Shown: in pieces, positions 9,074 through 20,300 of the stretch
How the letters are laid out: every line of letters starts with the position of its first letter
Position numbering within the stretch: the first letter of the stretch is position 1
Origin: Allonocardiopsis opalescens
GTDB lineage: Bacteria; Actinomycetota; Actinomycetes; Streptosporangiales; Streptosporangiaceae
DNA length: 64,000 nt
Direction of reading: 5' to 3'
NCBI RefSeq assembly: GCF_003002095.1
Contig: NZ_PVZC01000007.1
Location: 62,001 to 126,000, forward strand
The notes under the pieces: generated by a model
The model's input: the letters and a program-made list of their open reading frames with translations, nothing else
What the model was told of the DNA's origin: nothing
Database searches by the model: none
Translations under genes and position numbers: made by a program

Positions 9074-12000
9074 ATCGCTCTCGATTCGTCGGCGTCAGGA
9101 GGTGCTTCGTACTCGGCCAGCAGGGCTTCCACCTCGTCATCGGTGAGCCCGGCCAGCCGCTCCTCGATTCCGGCCAGTCGGCCGTCCAGACCCGCCTCGG
9201 CCAGTCGGCGCTCGACCTCCGCTGCGGTCCCCGCGACGGTGGGCCGGGCGAACAGGTCCTGGAGCGGTACGTCCGCTCCGTGGCGCTCCCTGATCCGGTT
9301 CACCAGCCGAGCGGCCTGCAGTGAGTTGCCGCCGAGCTGGAAGAAGTCGTCGTCGCGCCCGACCTCGGCTGCGCCCAGGACCTCGCCGACCAGTTCGGCG
9401 AGGTCACGCTCCAGGCCCGTACGCGGCGGGGCGGAGCCGCGCGCGGACGTCCGCTCGCCGGCCGGCGGCAGCGCGCGGCGGTCGAGCTTGCCGTTGGGCG
9501 TGCGGGGCAGCGCCGCCGGCCGGACCACCACGCCGGGCACCATGGTCCGCGGCAGCCGCTCGGCGAGGAAGTCGCGCAGCGCGGCGGTGTCGTGCGCCGG
9601 ATCGGCCACGACGTAGAGGACGAGGTGCTGCCCCTGCCCCGCCTCCTGCACCGCGGCGGCGCACTCGCGCACCCCGGGGAAGCGGGCGGCGGCCCGCTCG
9701 ACCTCCTCCAGCTCGACGCGGACCCCCATCAGCTTCACCTGGTTGTCCGTCCGGCCGACGAACTCCAGCTCGCCGTCGTGGCGCAGCCGGGCCAGGTCGC
9801 CGGTCCGGTACGCCCGGCCGCGCGGGCGGGCGCGCACCGAGGCGGCGAAGCGCGCGGCGGTGTCGTCGGGGTCGCCCAGGTAGCCGGCGGACAGGTACGG
9901 CCCCGCGATCCACAGCTCCCCGGTGACGCCGGCCGGGCACAGCCGCCCCTGGTCGTCCAGGACCAGCACGGCCCGGCCGTCGATGGGGCGGCCGATCGGA
10001 ACGGCCGCGCCATCGGGCGGCACCGCGTCCACGGTGAAGGAGGTGGCGGCCACCGCCTCGGTCGGCCCGTAGATGTTGACCATGCGCACCCCGGCTCCCA
10101 GCACAGCGCGCGCCGCCGCCACCACGTCGGCGGGCAGCGGCTCTCCCACGAAGGCGACGGTCCGCAGGGCGGTGCCACCGCCGTCCGACCGCAGCCGTCG
10201 CAGGACCTCGCGGAACAGCCGCGGGATGACCTGGAGCACGGTGACGCGCCGCTCGCGCAGCCAGCGGGCCAGCGCACCGGGGTCGGCGCGCCCTCCGGCC
10301 GGGCGCATGCATAGCGCGGCACCGCTGCACAGCGCGCCGAAGATCTCGCAGTAGGCGACGTCGAAGGAGAGCGCGGCGAGCTGGCCGACCCGCTGCCCCG
10401 GGCCGATGCCGAGGGCGTCCGCCTGCCAGCGGACGAACTCCGCCAGATCGGCGTGGGTGTGCGGGATGCCCTTGGGCCGGCCGGTGGAGCCTGAGGTGTA
10501 GGCGATGTAGGCGAGGTCGCGCGGAACGGGCGCGGCGACGGGCCGCGGCGCCGCGGCACCGCGCGGTGGCACTCCCGGTACGCTCGACGGCTCCGCGCCG
10601 CCGCCGGCGTCGACCACCGCGACCGGCGCCGCCCCGGCCAGCGCGCCGGCGTGCCGCCCGGCCGCGGCGGCGTCGGCGACGACCAGGGCGGGCCGCAGTT
10701 CATCGATGAGCCCCCGCACGCGTGCACCGGGGTTGACCGGGTCGACGCAGGCGAAGGCGGCGCCGGCCTTCACCACACCCAGCAGCGCGACGATCGCGGC
10801 CGCGCCGGCGTCCATCAGCACGGCGACCGGGCGTCCCGGCACCGCGCCCAGTTCGGTGAGGCGGCCGGCCAGGCGCGCGGCCCGCGCCGCCACTTCGCGG
10901 TAGCTCAGCACCGTCGCGCCGTCGATCACGGCGTCGGCTTCCGGCGCCTCGGCCGCCCGGCGCTCGAACTGGTCGAGCAGAGTGGTGTCGGGTCCCGCGG
11001 CACCGGTCGCGTCGGCGGCGGCCAGAATGCGCAGCCGCCGCTCGTCGGGCAGCGACTCGGCCTCGCCCACCGGCCGGTGCGGATCCGCGGCGAAGCACTC
11101 CAGAAGGTGGGCCAGCACGGCGGCCAGTTCCTCGGCCGCGGCGGCCAGGTAGCGGTCGGTGCGGTACCGCAGGGCCGCGCCGCCGTCGCCGACCGCGAGC
11201 ACGAGCGCGGTTCCCAGCGCGTCGGCGTCGGGCTCCCAGTCCTGCGCCGAGCCGTCGCCCGGACCCAGCACCAGCACCTGGCGCAGCGCCTCGCAGGGTC
11301 CGTCCAGACCGGCGGCGATGGTGTCGAAGGGCAGTTCGGCGGCGCTGTCGCGGGTCCGCTCAGCGTGCACGCGGGCGATCAGCTCGGCGGCGCTCTCGTC
11401 CTCGCGCACCGCGATCCGCACCGGTACCACGTCGGCCAGCGCCCCGACCACCGCCCGCTGACCACCGCCGGTGCGGCCTGCCGCCGGGGTCGCCATGACG
11501 ACGTCGCGTCCCGCGCCGAACCTGCTCAGCGCGACCGCCGCTCCGGCGAGCAGCGCGTCATCAGCAGCCCCGGCCGGGCCGGCCGGAGCGGGAACGGGCG
11601 CCGCGACCGCGGCGGTGACCCAGCGGCCCGGGCCGGGGCCGTCCTGGGCTCCGGCCAGCGGCAGCCGCGCGGGCATCCCGGCGAGGCGCTCGCGCCAGTA
11701 GGCGGCCCTCGCGCGGCCATCAGCGCCACCGACGGCGCGGCGCAGCCAGACCGCGTGGTCGGCGGCTTGCAGGGGCGGATCCGCGCCGTCGCCGGGGGAG
11801 CCGCCGGCCGCCGCGGCGTGGTAGCCGCGCACCAGTGCGTCCATGACCCTGCGCAGCGACCATGCGTCCAGGGCGAGCGGGTCGGCTGCCGCGATCAGCA
11901 GCGACGCACCGGGCGACCGGGCCAGTCCCACCGCCAGCGGTTCGTCCGGCCCCGCGCCTGCGGCGAGGGCGGCGGCGAGGCCGCCGGCCCCGGTGCCGGC

Positions 12001-13611
12001 CGCGAGCGGGTCCAGCCGCCGCAGCCGGGCTCGGCCCGGAGGGCCGACGACCTGGCGCAGCGGTCCGCCGTCGTCCACGAGCACGGTGCGCAGCGCTTCG
12101 TACCGCTCCTCGACCCAGCCCAGGGCCGCGCCCACCGCCTCGGCGGAGGCGTCCGCCGGCAGCGGAGCGGTCGCGATCCTGCGCTCGGGCGCGGCGCCGG
12201 CGGCGCGCGCCGCGTGCAGCCGGCGCTGCGGCGGGGTGGGCGGCACCGGCTGGGCCCGGTCGACCCGGCGCGGCACCGGCACCCCCGCCGCGGCCAGTCT
12301 GCTGATCGGCAGCTCGGGGTCCCTGGCCAGCCGCCGCAGCAGCCCGGACAGGTCGGCGGCCAGCTCCGCGACCGTGTCGGCGCGCAGCAGGTCGGCGTCA
12401 TAGCGCAGGACGGCGTCCAGGCCCGCCGCCCCGGGGGAGACGAAGAGAGCGAGGTCGTCTTGCGCCGTACCCGTCTCGACGGGGAAGGGGAGCAGGGCCG
12501 TCCCCGCGCCGAGGTCCAGTGGGACCGCCGGGAAGTTTTGGAAGGCGACCGCGGTGCGGAACAGCGGAGCCGCCGGCCCGCCGGGGCGGGCCGGCCGCCC
12601 GGCCAGTGCCTGGAGCGGCACCTCCTGGTGGTCGAGGACGTCGGTGACGGTGCGCGCGGTGCGCACCAGCAGCTCGCGGAAGCTGGGGTCGCCGGTGAGG
12701 TCGGCGCGGACCGGCAGCACGTTGACGAACGGGCCGATCAGCGCGTGCAGCCGCTCGTCGGGCCGGTTGGCGGTGGGGGTGCCGACGTGGAAGCGGCGCC
12801 GGCCGGTGTGCCGGTACAGCAGCACCTGGAAGGCGGCGAGCACCGCCATGTAGAGGGTGGCCGACTCCTCGGCGGCCAGTGCGGACAGCCGGCGGGCCGC
12901 CGGCCCGTCCACGGTGACGGCGCGATGGCCGCCGAGGAACCGCGGCACCGGGGCGCGCGGGTGGTCGAGCGGCGGCTCCAGCGGCTCCACCTCCTCGGCC
13001 AGCGCCCGCTCCCAGAACGCGTACTGCCCGGCCGGCTCGCGCGCCTCGGCCCTGGCCCGCTGCCAGCGCGCGTAGTCGGCGTACTGCAGCGCCGGCGGCG
13101 GCGCGGCGGGGCCCTGTCCGGTGGCGGCGCGGTACAGGGCGGCGAACTCCGTGAAGAAGACACCGAGTGACCATCCGTCGAAGACGGCGTGGTGGGCGAC
13201 CAGGACCAGCCGCTCCTGCTCGCCGGGCGCCCGGATGAGGGCCGCCCGGAACAGCGGGCCGCGCGAGAGTTCGAAGGGCTCGGTGGCGAAGCTCCTCACG
13301 AGCGCATCGGCCTGCCCGGCGGAGCCGGCCTCCCGCACGGCCAGCGGAGTGTCGGGCACGGTGCTGGTCACCTGGAGGAGCCGATCGCCGTCGAGGACCA
13401 GGCGCGTGCGCAGCACGGAGTGCCTGCGCACGATCTCGCGCAGCGCTTCGCGGACGGCGGCGGCGTCCAATGCGCCATCGACACGGGCGCCGAAGGCCAG
13501 ATTGTGCACGGCCGTTCCGGGCCTGAGCCGCTCGGCGAACCAGAACCGCTCCTGCGTCGACGACGCGGGAGCGCTGGAATCCCCAGGGCCGCGTTCCAGG
13601 GGTATCCGCAT
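9070..13611 (-). CDS. NRPS 2: C - degenerate C - A - PCP
   Basis: A 1,513-aa protein. I start it at ATG 13611, which has GGGGGAGAGG 9 nt upstream, not at the upstream in-frame codon 13683. The first C domain (~18-435) has HHAVFDGWS at residues 140-148. A second C-like region (~455-865) keeps the fold signature, but the active site reads AADPLALDAWS, so both catalytic histidines are gone. Then comes an A domain (~890-1370) with [27 protein letters not shown] and NGKLDR. A PCP (~1400-1470) has LGGNSLQA. The pocket residues I read are D-V-C-Q-A-V-I-A-A-K, which match no code I know. The C-terminal tail (LDGRLAGIEERLAGLTDDEV) is an acidic helix typical of docking tails. The divergent gene at 13798 is an MbtH-like protein. 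Confidence 0.9.
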   Translation of the reverse strand: MRIPLERGPGDSSAPASSTQERFWFAERLRPGTAVHNLAFGARVDGALDAAAVREALREIVRRHSVLRTRLVLDGDRLLQVTSTVPDTPLAVREAGSAGQADALVRSFATEPFELSRGPLFRAALIRAPGEQERLVLVAHHAVFDGWSLGVFFTEFAALYRAATGQGPAAPPPALQYADYARWQRARAEAREPAGQYAFWERALAEEVEPLEPPLDHPRAPVPRFLGGHRAVTVDGPAARRLSALAAEESATLYMAVLAAFQVLLYRHTGRRRFHVGTPTANRPDERLHALIGPFVNVLPVRADLTGDPSFRELLVRTARTVTDVLDHQEVPLQALAGRPARPGGPAAPLFRTAVAFQNFPAVPLDLGAGTALLPFPVETGTAQDDLALFVSPGAAGLDAVLRYDADLLRADTVAELAADLSGLLRRLARDPELPISRLAAAGVPVPRRVDRAQPVPPTPPQRRLHAARAAGAAPERRIATAPLPADASAEAVGAALGWVEERYEALRTVLVDDGGPLRQVVGPPGRARLRRLDPLAAGTGAGGLAAALAAGAGPDEPLAVGLARSPGASLLIAAADPLALDAWSLRRVMDALVRGYHAAAAGGSPGDGADPPLQAADHAVWLRRAVGGADGRARAAYWRERLAGMPARLPLAGAQDGPGPGRWVTAAVAAPVPAPAGPAGAADDALLAGAAVALSRFGAGRDVVMATPAAGRTGGGQRAVVGALADVVPVRIAVREDESAAELIARVHAERTRDSAAELPFDTIAAGLDGPCEALRQVLVLGPGDGSAQDWEPDADALGTALVLAVGDGGAALRYRTDRYLAAAAEELAAVLAHLLECFAADPHRPVGEAESLPDERRLRILAAADATGAAGPDTTLLDQFERRAAEAPEADAVIDGATVLSYREVAARAARLAGRLTELGAVPGRPVAVLMDAGAAAIVALLGVVKAGAAFACVDPVNPGARVRGLIDELRPALVVADAAAAGRHAGALAGAAPVAVVDAGGGAEPSSVPGVPPRGAAAPRPVAAPVPRDLAYIAYTSGSTGRPKGIPHTHADLAEFVRWQADALGIGPGQRVGQLAALSFDVAYCEIFGALCSGAALCMRPAGGRADPGALARWLRERRVTVLQVIPRLFREVLRRLRSDGGGTALRTVAFVGEPLPADVVAAARAVLGAGVRMVNIYGPTEAVAATSFTVDAVPPDGAAVPIGRPIDGRAVLVLDDQGRLCPAGVTGELWIAGPYLSAGYLGDPDDTAARFAASVRARPRGRAYRTGDLARLRHDGELEFVGRTDNQVKLMGVRVELEEVERAAARFPGVRECAAAVQEAGQGQHLVLYVVADPAHDTAALRDFLAERLPRTMVPGVVVRPAALPRTPNGKLDRRALPPAGERTSARGSAPPRTGLERDLAELVGEVLGAAEVGRDDDFFQLGGNSLQAARLVNRIRERHGADVPLQDLFARPTVAGTAAEVERRLAEAGLDGRLAGIEERLAGLTDDEVEALLAEYEAPPDADESRAM

Positions 13612-13797
13612 GAGAGAATTCCTCTCCCCCGGGCATTGAATTCGTTTCGCTTTTCCACCGCGGATTCTAGGAGACGCAGTCATACAGGCGTCAAGGAAGG
13701 GACTTGGACATCGCGTCCATCCGAATTTCCCTCTTCCGCTCGGCCGCGTCCGGCCAGACTATGGGTTTCCGCTATTCCAGTGAGAGGGGAAACCCGA
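13612..13797. promoter_or_regulatory. Divergent promoter region between NRPS 2 and the MbtH-like gene
   Basis: A 186-bp gap between two divergent starts, less GC-rich than its surroundings. Both genes have good ribosome binding sites at its edges: GAGAGGGGA for the plus gene and GGGGGAGAGG for the minus gene. I see no convincing StrR-type inverted repeat here. Confidence 0.5.
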
Positions 13798-14349
13798 ATG
13801 GCGAATACCGAGGACGGCCTCCAGCGGGTCGTCGTCAACCACGAGGAGCAGTACTCGATCTGGCCCGCCGACCGGGAGCCGCCCGAAGGGTGGACCGCCG
13901 AGGGCTTCCAGGGCGACCGCGAGTCCTGCGTCGCCTACATCGACCAGGTGTGGACCGACATGCGCCCGCTGAGCCTGAGGCGCGCCATGGAGGAGGCGGC
14001 CCGAGGCGGCGGACCGGACGTCGAGCCGCCGGCCGCGCCGGCCGGTCCGCCGCTTCCCGACCGGCTGGCGGGCGCCGAGCACCGGGTCGACGTCGTCCTG
14101 CGCCCGGAGCCGTCGGCCGAGCGGCTGCGCGCCGCCGTCGAACGCGGCTACCTTCACCTGCGCTTCCCCGACACCGACGGCGGCACCGAGGTGGGGGTCG
14201 CACTGCACCCGCGTGATGCCGCCCTCGCCGAGGAGTCCGGTCGGATCACGCTGAGCGGCGAGTTCACCCTCGATTTCACGCCGCTGCACTGCACGGCGCT
14301 GATCGACACCGCCGCCTACAGCGGCAGCGCCCGCGTCGAGCGCCGCTGA
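13798..14349 (+). CDS. MbtH-like protein with a C-terminal extension domain
   Basis: A 183-aa protein from ATG 13798 (GAGAGGGGA upstream). Residues ~8-62 are a textbook MbtH fold: VVVNHEEQYSIWP, then PEGW, GDRESCVAYI and WTDMRPLSLRRAM, with all three family tryptophans. MbtH proteins bind NRPS A domains and are often needed for their solubility and activity. Most are only about 70 aa. Here a Pro-rich linker (~70-85) leads to about 95 further residues of mixed alpha/beta appearance (LHLRFPDTDGGTEVGVALHP..., then SGEFTLDFTPLHC) that I do not recognise. The gene lies between two NRPS genes on the opposite strand, and its 3' end overlaps the end of NRPS 1 by 34 nt. It probably assists the A domains of NRPS 1 and 2; the tail's role is unknown. 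Confidence 0.85.
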   Translation: MANTEDGLQRVVVNHEEQYSIWPADREPPEGWTAEGFQGDRESCVAYIDQVWTDMRPLSLRRAMEEAARGGGPDVEPPAAPAGPPLPDRLAGAEHRVDVVLRPEPSAERLRAAVERGYLHLRFPDTDGGTEVGVALHPRDAALAEESGRITLSGEFTLDFTPLHCTALIDTAAYSGSARVERR

Positions 14350-17300
14350 GCGCCCGCCGCCTGCTCGACCCGCCGGGCGACCGCGGCCAGCCGGTCGTCC
14401 TCGAAGACCAGCCGGAGCGGCAGCTCCACAGCGAAGCGACCGTTGATCCGGCTGGTCATCCGGGTCGCCAAGAGCGAATCACCACCCAGATCGAAGAAGC
14501 CGTCGTGCCGCCCGACCACCGCGACGCCGAGCATCTCGCGCCACAGCGCCGCCAGTTCCGTCTCCATCCCGGGCTCGGGCGGCTCGGCCGCCGCAGCCGG
14601 GCGCTCGGCCACCGCCGCCGCGCGCACCAGCGCCGACCGGTCGACCTTGCCCGTACGGGTCCTGGGCAGCTCGTCGACGGCCGAGAAGAGCGCCGGGACC
14701 ATGTAGTCGGGGAGCCGCCGGCGCACCGCGGCCCGCACGTCGCGGATCTCGGTCCCTGAACCGCCGAGACGCACCCAGGCGGCCAGCCGCGTTCCCGAAG
14801 GTCCCTCGGCCGGCACCACCGCCGCCTCCACCACTCCGCCGACCGCGGCGACGGCCGCCTCCACCTCGCCGACCTCCACCCGGTGGCCGCGGATCTTGAC
14901 CTGCGTGTCGATCCGTCCGATCAGCTCCAGGCCGCGCCGGGTCCACCGGGCGCGATCGCCGCTGCGGTAGCAGCGGGCCCCCGGCCCGCCGGCCGGATCC
15001 GGCAGGAAGGCGGCGGCGGTCAGGCCCGGCCGGCCCAGGTAGCCGCGCGCCACCCCGACCCCCTGGCACAAGATCTCGCCGGGCACGCCCACCGGAACCG
15101 CGGTCAACCCGGCGTTCACCACCGTCTGCCGGGAGCCGGGCAGCGGGAACCCGACGGGTACCGGCTCGGCACCGGCCGGCACCTCGGCGGAGGTGGAGCA
15201 GAAGCTGTCCTCGGTCGGCCCGTAGAGGTTCAGCACCCGCGCCGCGCCGGCCTCGCGCAGCCGGCGCACCAGCGGCTCGGGCAGCGCCTCACCGCCCGAC
15301 GCCACGACCCGTCCGCAGGCCCACCCCGCGATGCCGCCGTCCCCGGGCGGTGCCGTCTCGGCGAGTGCGGCGAGTGCGGAGGGGACGCCGGTCACGCACA
15401 TCACGCGCTCGCGTTCGGCCAGTTCAGGCAGGTCGAGCACGCTGTCGGCCAGCACGGCGGTACCGCCGGCGGCCAGCGGGCCGAAAAGCTCGAAGACCGA
15501 GAAGTCGAAAGCGATCGAGGTGCCCGCCAGCACCCCCGACAGCTCCGTCGGACTGAAGGCCCGCGCCGCCCAGCCGATGCGAGCCAGCACGCCGCTGTGG
15601 GTCACCACGACGCCCTTGGGCCGGCCGGTCGAGCCGGAGGTGTACAGGACGTACGCCGCCTGCTCGGGATGGGCGAGCGCGGCCGGCGGCGCCGGCGGCG
15701 CCGCCAGGGCCGTCTCGACGGTGAGCACCGGGACGTCCCAGGTATCGAGCCACCCGGCCGTCTCGGTATCGGCGAGGACGATGCGCACGCCCGCGTCGGC
15801 CAGCATCTCGGCGCGGCGCTGCGCCGGGTCGGCGAGCCGGACCGGCAGATAGGCGGCACCGGCCGCCAGCACGCCGAGCACGGCGACGGGCAGCAGCGAG
15901 GTGCGCTCGTGGCAGACCGCGACGCGGTCCTCGGCGCCGATCCCCCACGCGCGCAGGGCCGAGGCGACCCGGCGCACCGCGTCCGCCAGACCCGCGTAGC
16001 TCAGGGCGCCGTCGGGCGCGGCCACCGCGACCCGGTCCGGAGTCCTGGCCGCCTGGGCCAGCACGGCGCCGTGCACGCCGTCCGCGCCCGCCGCCGGCGC
16101 CGGGCCTCCGTCGCCCCAGGCGGCCAGCAGCCGCCGCTCGCCCTCGGCCACGAGGTCGATCCCGGCCGCCGCGGCGTCGGGATCGGCGACAAGTGCGGCG
16201 GCCAGCCGCAGGAAGCGGTCGGCGAGAGCGGCCGCGGACTCGGCCGCGAACAGCTCGGCGTCGTACTCGAAGGCGACGTCCAGTCCGCCGCCGGGCTCGG
16301 GGCGGACCATCACGGTGAGGTCGAACTTGGCGGCGCCCGTCTCCAGCGGCTCCAAGCGGGTGCGCAGCCCGCTCAGCTCCGGCTCCGGCGCCTGGCGCTC
16401 GACGGCGAGCATGACCTGGAACAGCGGCGTGCCCGCCTGGGTGCCGGAGCCCGCCGTCTCCTTGACGACCTGCGCGAAGGGCGTGTCCTGGTGGGCCAGC
16501 GCCTCGGCCGCCTCAGTGCCGCAGCGCCGCAGCAGCTCGCGGAAGCCGGGCCGCCCGGTGAGGTCGGCGCGCAGCACCACCGTGTTGGCCAGGCAGCCGA
16601 AGAGCCGCTGCGACTCGGGCGAGGTCCGGCAGGCGACGGGTGTGCCGATCCCGAACTCCTCCTGGCCGCTCTCGGCGCCCAGCAGGGCGGCGAGCAGGGC
16701 GGCCAGCGCGGCGAATCGGGTGGTCCCCTCGGCTCGCGCCAGCTCGTCCAGCGCGCCGACCGTACCGGCGTCCACGGTTCGGCGCACGGTCGCGGCCGGG
16801 CGGCGCCCCGCACCCCGGCGCGGCGCGTCGGCCGGCAGGCGCAGAGCCGGCAGCCCCGCGAGCCGCTCGCTCCACCATGCCAGGCCCTGCTCCCCCGCGG
16901 ACGGCGGCGCGGCGGCCCAGCTCGGATAGTGGCCGGCCGGGGCGGTCGGCGGGCCGTCGGCGCGGTAGGCGGCGGCGAGGTCCTCGGCGAGCAGTTCGAG
17001 CGACCAGCCGTCGCAGCCGGCGTGGTGGGCGACGAAGACGAGCCGGTGGTCGTCGGGCCCCAGCCGCAGCAGCCTAGCCCGCCACAGCGGTCCGGCGGCC
17101 AGGTCGAAGCGGCGGCGGGCCTCCTCGCGAGCGATGCGGTCCGCCTCGGCCGCGTCCCGCACCTCGGTGACGGGGAGCCGTGGCGGCCGCGGCTCGGCCA
17201 GGCGCTGGCGCGGGACGCCGTCGACCAGCGGGAAGTGCAGCCGCATCCCGTCGTGGCGCGCCACCGCCGCGCGCAGCGCCCGCTCCAGCCGGCCGGGGTC

Positions 17301-20300
17301 CAGCGGACCGGCCAGGTGCAGCACCGCGGGCAGGTGGTAGGCGGGGTCGTCCGGGTCGAGCGAGGACAGCAGCCAGAACCGCTCCTGTGTGTGGGTGAGC
17401 GGGAGGTCGACCGCGGCCGGCGGCACGGGCGCGGACAGGCGCCCGCGGGCCGGGGCCGCGTCGACGGCCGCGGCCAGGCCGGCGACCGTCGGGGCGGCCA
17501 GGAACTCCTCCAGGGTGACGCGGGCGCCGGTGCGCTCCTCCACGCGGGCCAGCAGGCGCATGGCCAGCAGCGAGTGCCCGCCCTGCGCGAAGAAGCCCTC
17601 GTCGCCGGCCGGGTCGCCGGTGTCCAGCAGCGCGGCCCACTCCTCGGCCACCGCGGCCTCGGTGGCCGAGGGAGCGGCCCGCCGCGGCGGGGCGGGGCGG
17701 GCGGCGGCCGGGGCCAGGGAGCGGAGCGCGCCGCGGTCGACCTTGCCGGTCGACGTCCTGGGCAGCCGGTCGAGCACGGCGTAGCGGGCCGGCACCAGGG
17801 CGGCCGGCAGCCGCGCCGCGGCGAAGGCGCGCAGTTCCTCCGCAGTCGCCGTTCCCGCCGTGTAGCCGACGAGGGCCGCACCGGCGCTGCCCGGGTCGTG
17901 CACGGCGACGGCCGCCTCGCGGACGCCTGGGCACTCGGCGAGCACCGCCGCGACCTCGCCCGGCTCGATCCGCACCCCTCTGAGCTTGACCTGGTCGTCG
18001 TCGCGGCCGAGGAAGACCAGTGAGCCGTCGGGACGGCGGCGGGCGAGGTCCCCGGTGCGGTAGCGGCGCTCCCCGCCCGCTGCGGGGACGAAGCGCTCGG
18101 CGGTCCGCCCGGGGGCGTGCGCGTAGCCCCGGGCCAGCCCGGGCCCGCGCAGGAACAGCTCGCCGGGCACGCCGATGTCGGCCGGGCGGTCCTGCGGGCC
18201 CAGCACCTCGGCCGCGCCGCCGGGCAGCGGCCGGCCGATGGAGACGATGCCGGGTCCGCGCGGGTCGATCCGGGCCGCGGTCGAGTAGGTGGTGTCCTCC
18301 GTCGGGCCGTAGAGGTTGAGCAGCCGTACGCCGTCCCCGATCCGGGCGGCCAGCGCGGCGGGCAGCCGCTCGCCGGCCAGGTTCACGGCCCGCACCGACG
18401 CGGGCAGACCGTCGCGCAGCAGCTCGGCCATCAGCGAGGGCACCGTGTTGACGAGGGTGGCGTGCTCGCGCTCGGGCAGCCGCGGCAGGTCGAGGGTGTG
18501 CCCGGCCAGCAGCACGGTTCCGCCGGCCGCCAGCGGCACCAGCAGTTCGAACGCCGACAGATCGAAGGTGAGCGGGGTCCCGGCGAGCACCCCGGCCAGC
18601 TCCTGCCGCCCGAATGCCGACACCCCCCAGTCGGCCAGCGCCGCCAGCCCGCCCCTGGTGAGGTCGACGCCCTTGGGCCGGCCGGTGGAGCCGGAGGTGA
18701 ACAGGGTGTAGGCGAGCTGGGCCGGGTGGGCGGGCTCAGGGGTCGCAAGCGGCCCCGCGCCGGGCCGGGCCGCGTCGAGCCGCAGCACCGGGGCGGCGCC
18801 GGCCAAGTGCGCGGCGGCGGTGTCCGCGTCGGCCAGCACCAGGGCGGGCCTCAGCTCCGCCAGCAGCATCCGCACGCGTGCGGGCGGCTGGGCGGTGTCG
18901 ACGGGGCAGTAGGCGCCGCCCGCCCACAGCACCCCGAGCAGCCCCGCGAGCAGTTCGGGGGTGCGGGCGGCCGCGACGGCGACCCGCGTCTCGGGTCCCA
19001 CTCCCTGCTCGCGCAGCTTCCCCGCGACCGCCGCGGCCGCCGCGGTCAGCGCGGCGTAGGTCACGGCGTGCCCGCCCTGGCGCACGGCCACCGCGTCGGG
19101 GACGCGCCGCGCGGTGGCGGCGACCCGCTCCACCAGGTCGGCGGGCGGTGCGGCGACCGCGAGCCGGCCCGTGCCGGCGACAGGGCCGCCGCTGCCGGAC
19201 AGCGCCGACAGGCGCAGCGCCGGATCGGCGAGCACCGCCTCCACGCACCGCGCGTAGCGGTCGGCGATCGCGCCGGCACCCGCGTCGTCGAGCAGGTCGG
19301 CGGCGTAGCGCACCACCAGCACGAGGCCGTCGGCGGTCGGACCGACCTCCACCGCCAGGTCCACGGGCAGGTCGGGTGGCGGCAGTGGGAGTGTACGGGC
19401 CGGCAGCCCGGCGAGTTCCACGGCGCGGCCGGGCGCGCCGATCGCGACCGCGGCGGCCGAGGCGCCGGCGAAGGCGGGCGGGCTGTGGAAGACGAACATC
19501 ACGTCGTACAGCGGGTTGCGCCCGTCGGTCCGGGAGGCGCCCACCGCTTGGACCACCGAGGCGAAGGGCAGGTCCTGGTGGTCGAGGGCGGCGAGGACCG
19601 TGGCGTGCACCCGGGCGAGCAGTTCGTCGAAGCGCGGATCGCCGGCCACGCGCGTGCGGAGCGCCAGGGGGTTGGCGAAGAAGCCGACGGCCGACCGGGC
19701 GGCCGTGTCGCGCCGTCCGGCGGCCGGGCTGCCCACCACCACGTCGGAGCCGTCGCCGTAGCCGGCCAGCACCGCTTTGAGCACGGCGAGCAGCACCGTG
19801 TAGGTGGTGGTGCCGTGGCGCTCGGCGAGCGCGCGCGGCGCGGCGGGGTCGGCGAGCCGCAGCTCGCGGACGACCGCGCCGGCCGCCAGGCGGGCGGGGC
19901 CCGTGCGGTGGCGCTCCGCGGGCAGCGGCGTCGGCCGGTGCCCGCCGGCCAGCGCCGCCGCCCACCACCGCCGGTCGTCCTCGCCTCCGCCGGCCGGCGG
20001 AGGCGGCGCCCATCCGGCCGCCGCGGGCAGCTCCGGGGTGCGGCCGGCCGCGAAGGCGCGGTAGGCGGTGTCGAACTCCGCCAGCAGCAGTGTGGCCGAC
20101 CACAGGTCGACGGCGGCGTGGTGCGCGGCGACGGCGAGCAGGTCGTGGTCGCGGCGGCGCAGCAGCGCCGCCCGCAGCAGCGGCGGGCGCGTCAGGTCGA
20201 AGGGGGCGGCGGTGCGGGCCAGGGCGGCGTCGACCTCCGCGGGGTCCCAGTCCGACGCCTCTGCCACGCGCAGTTCCGCGGCGGCCTCGGTGACGCGCGC

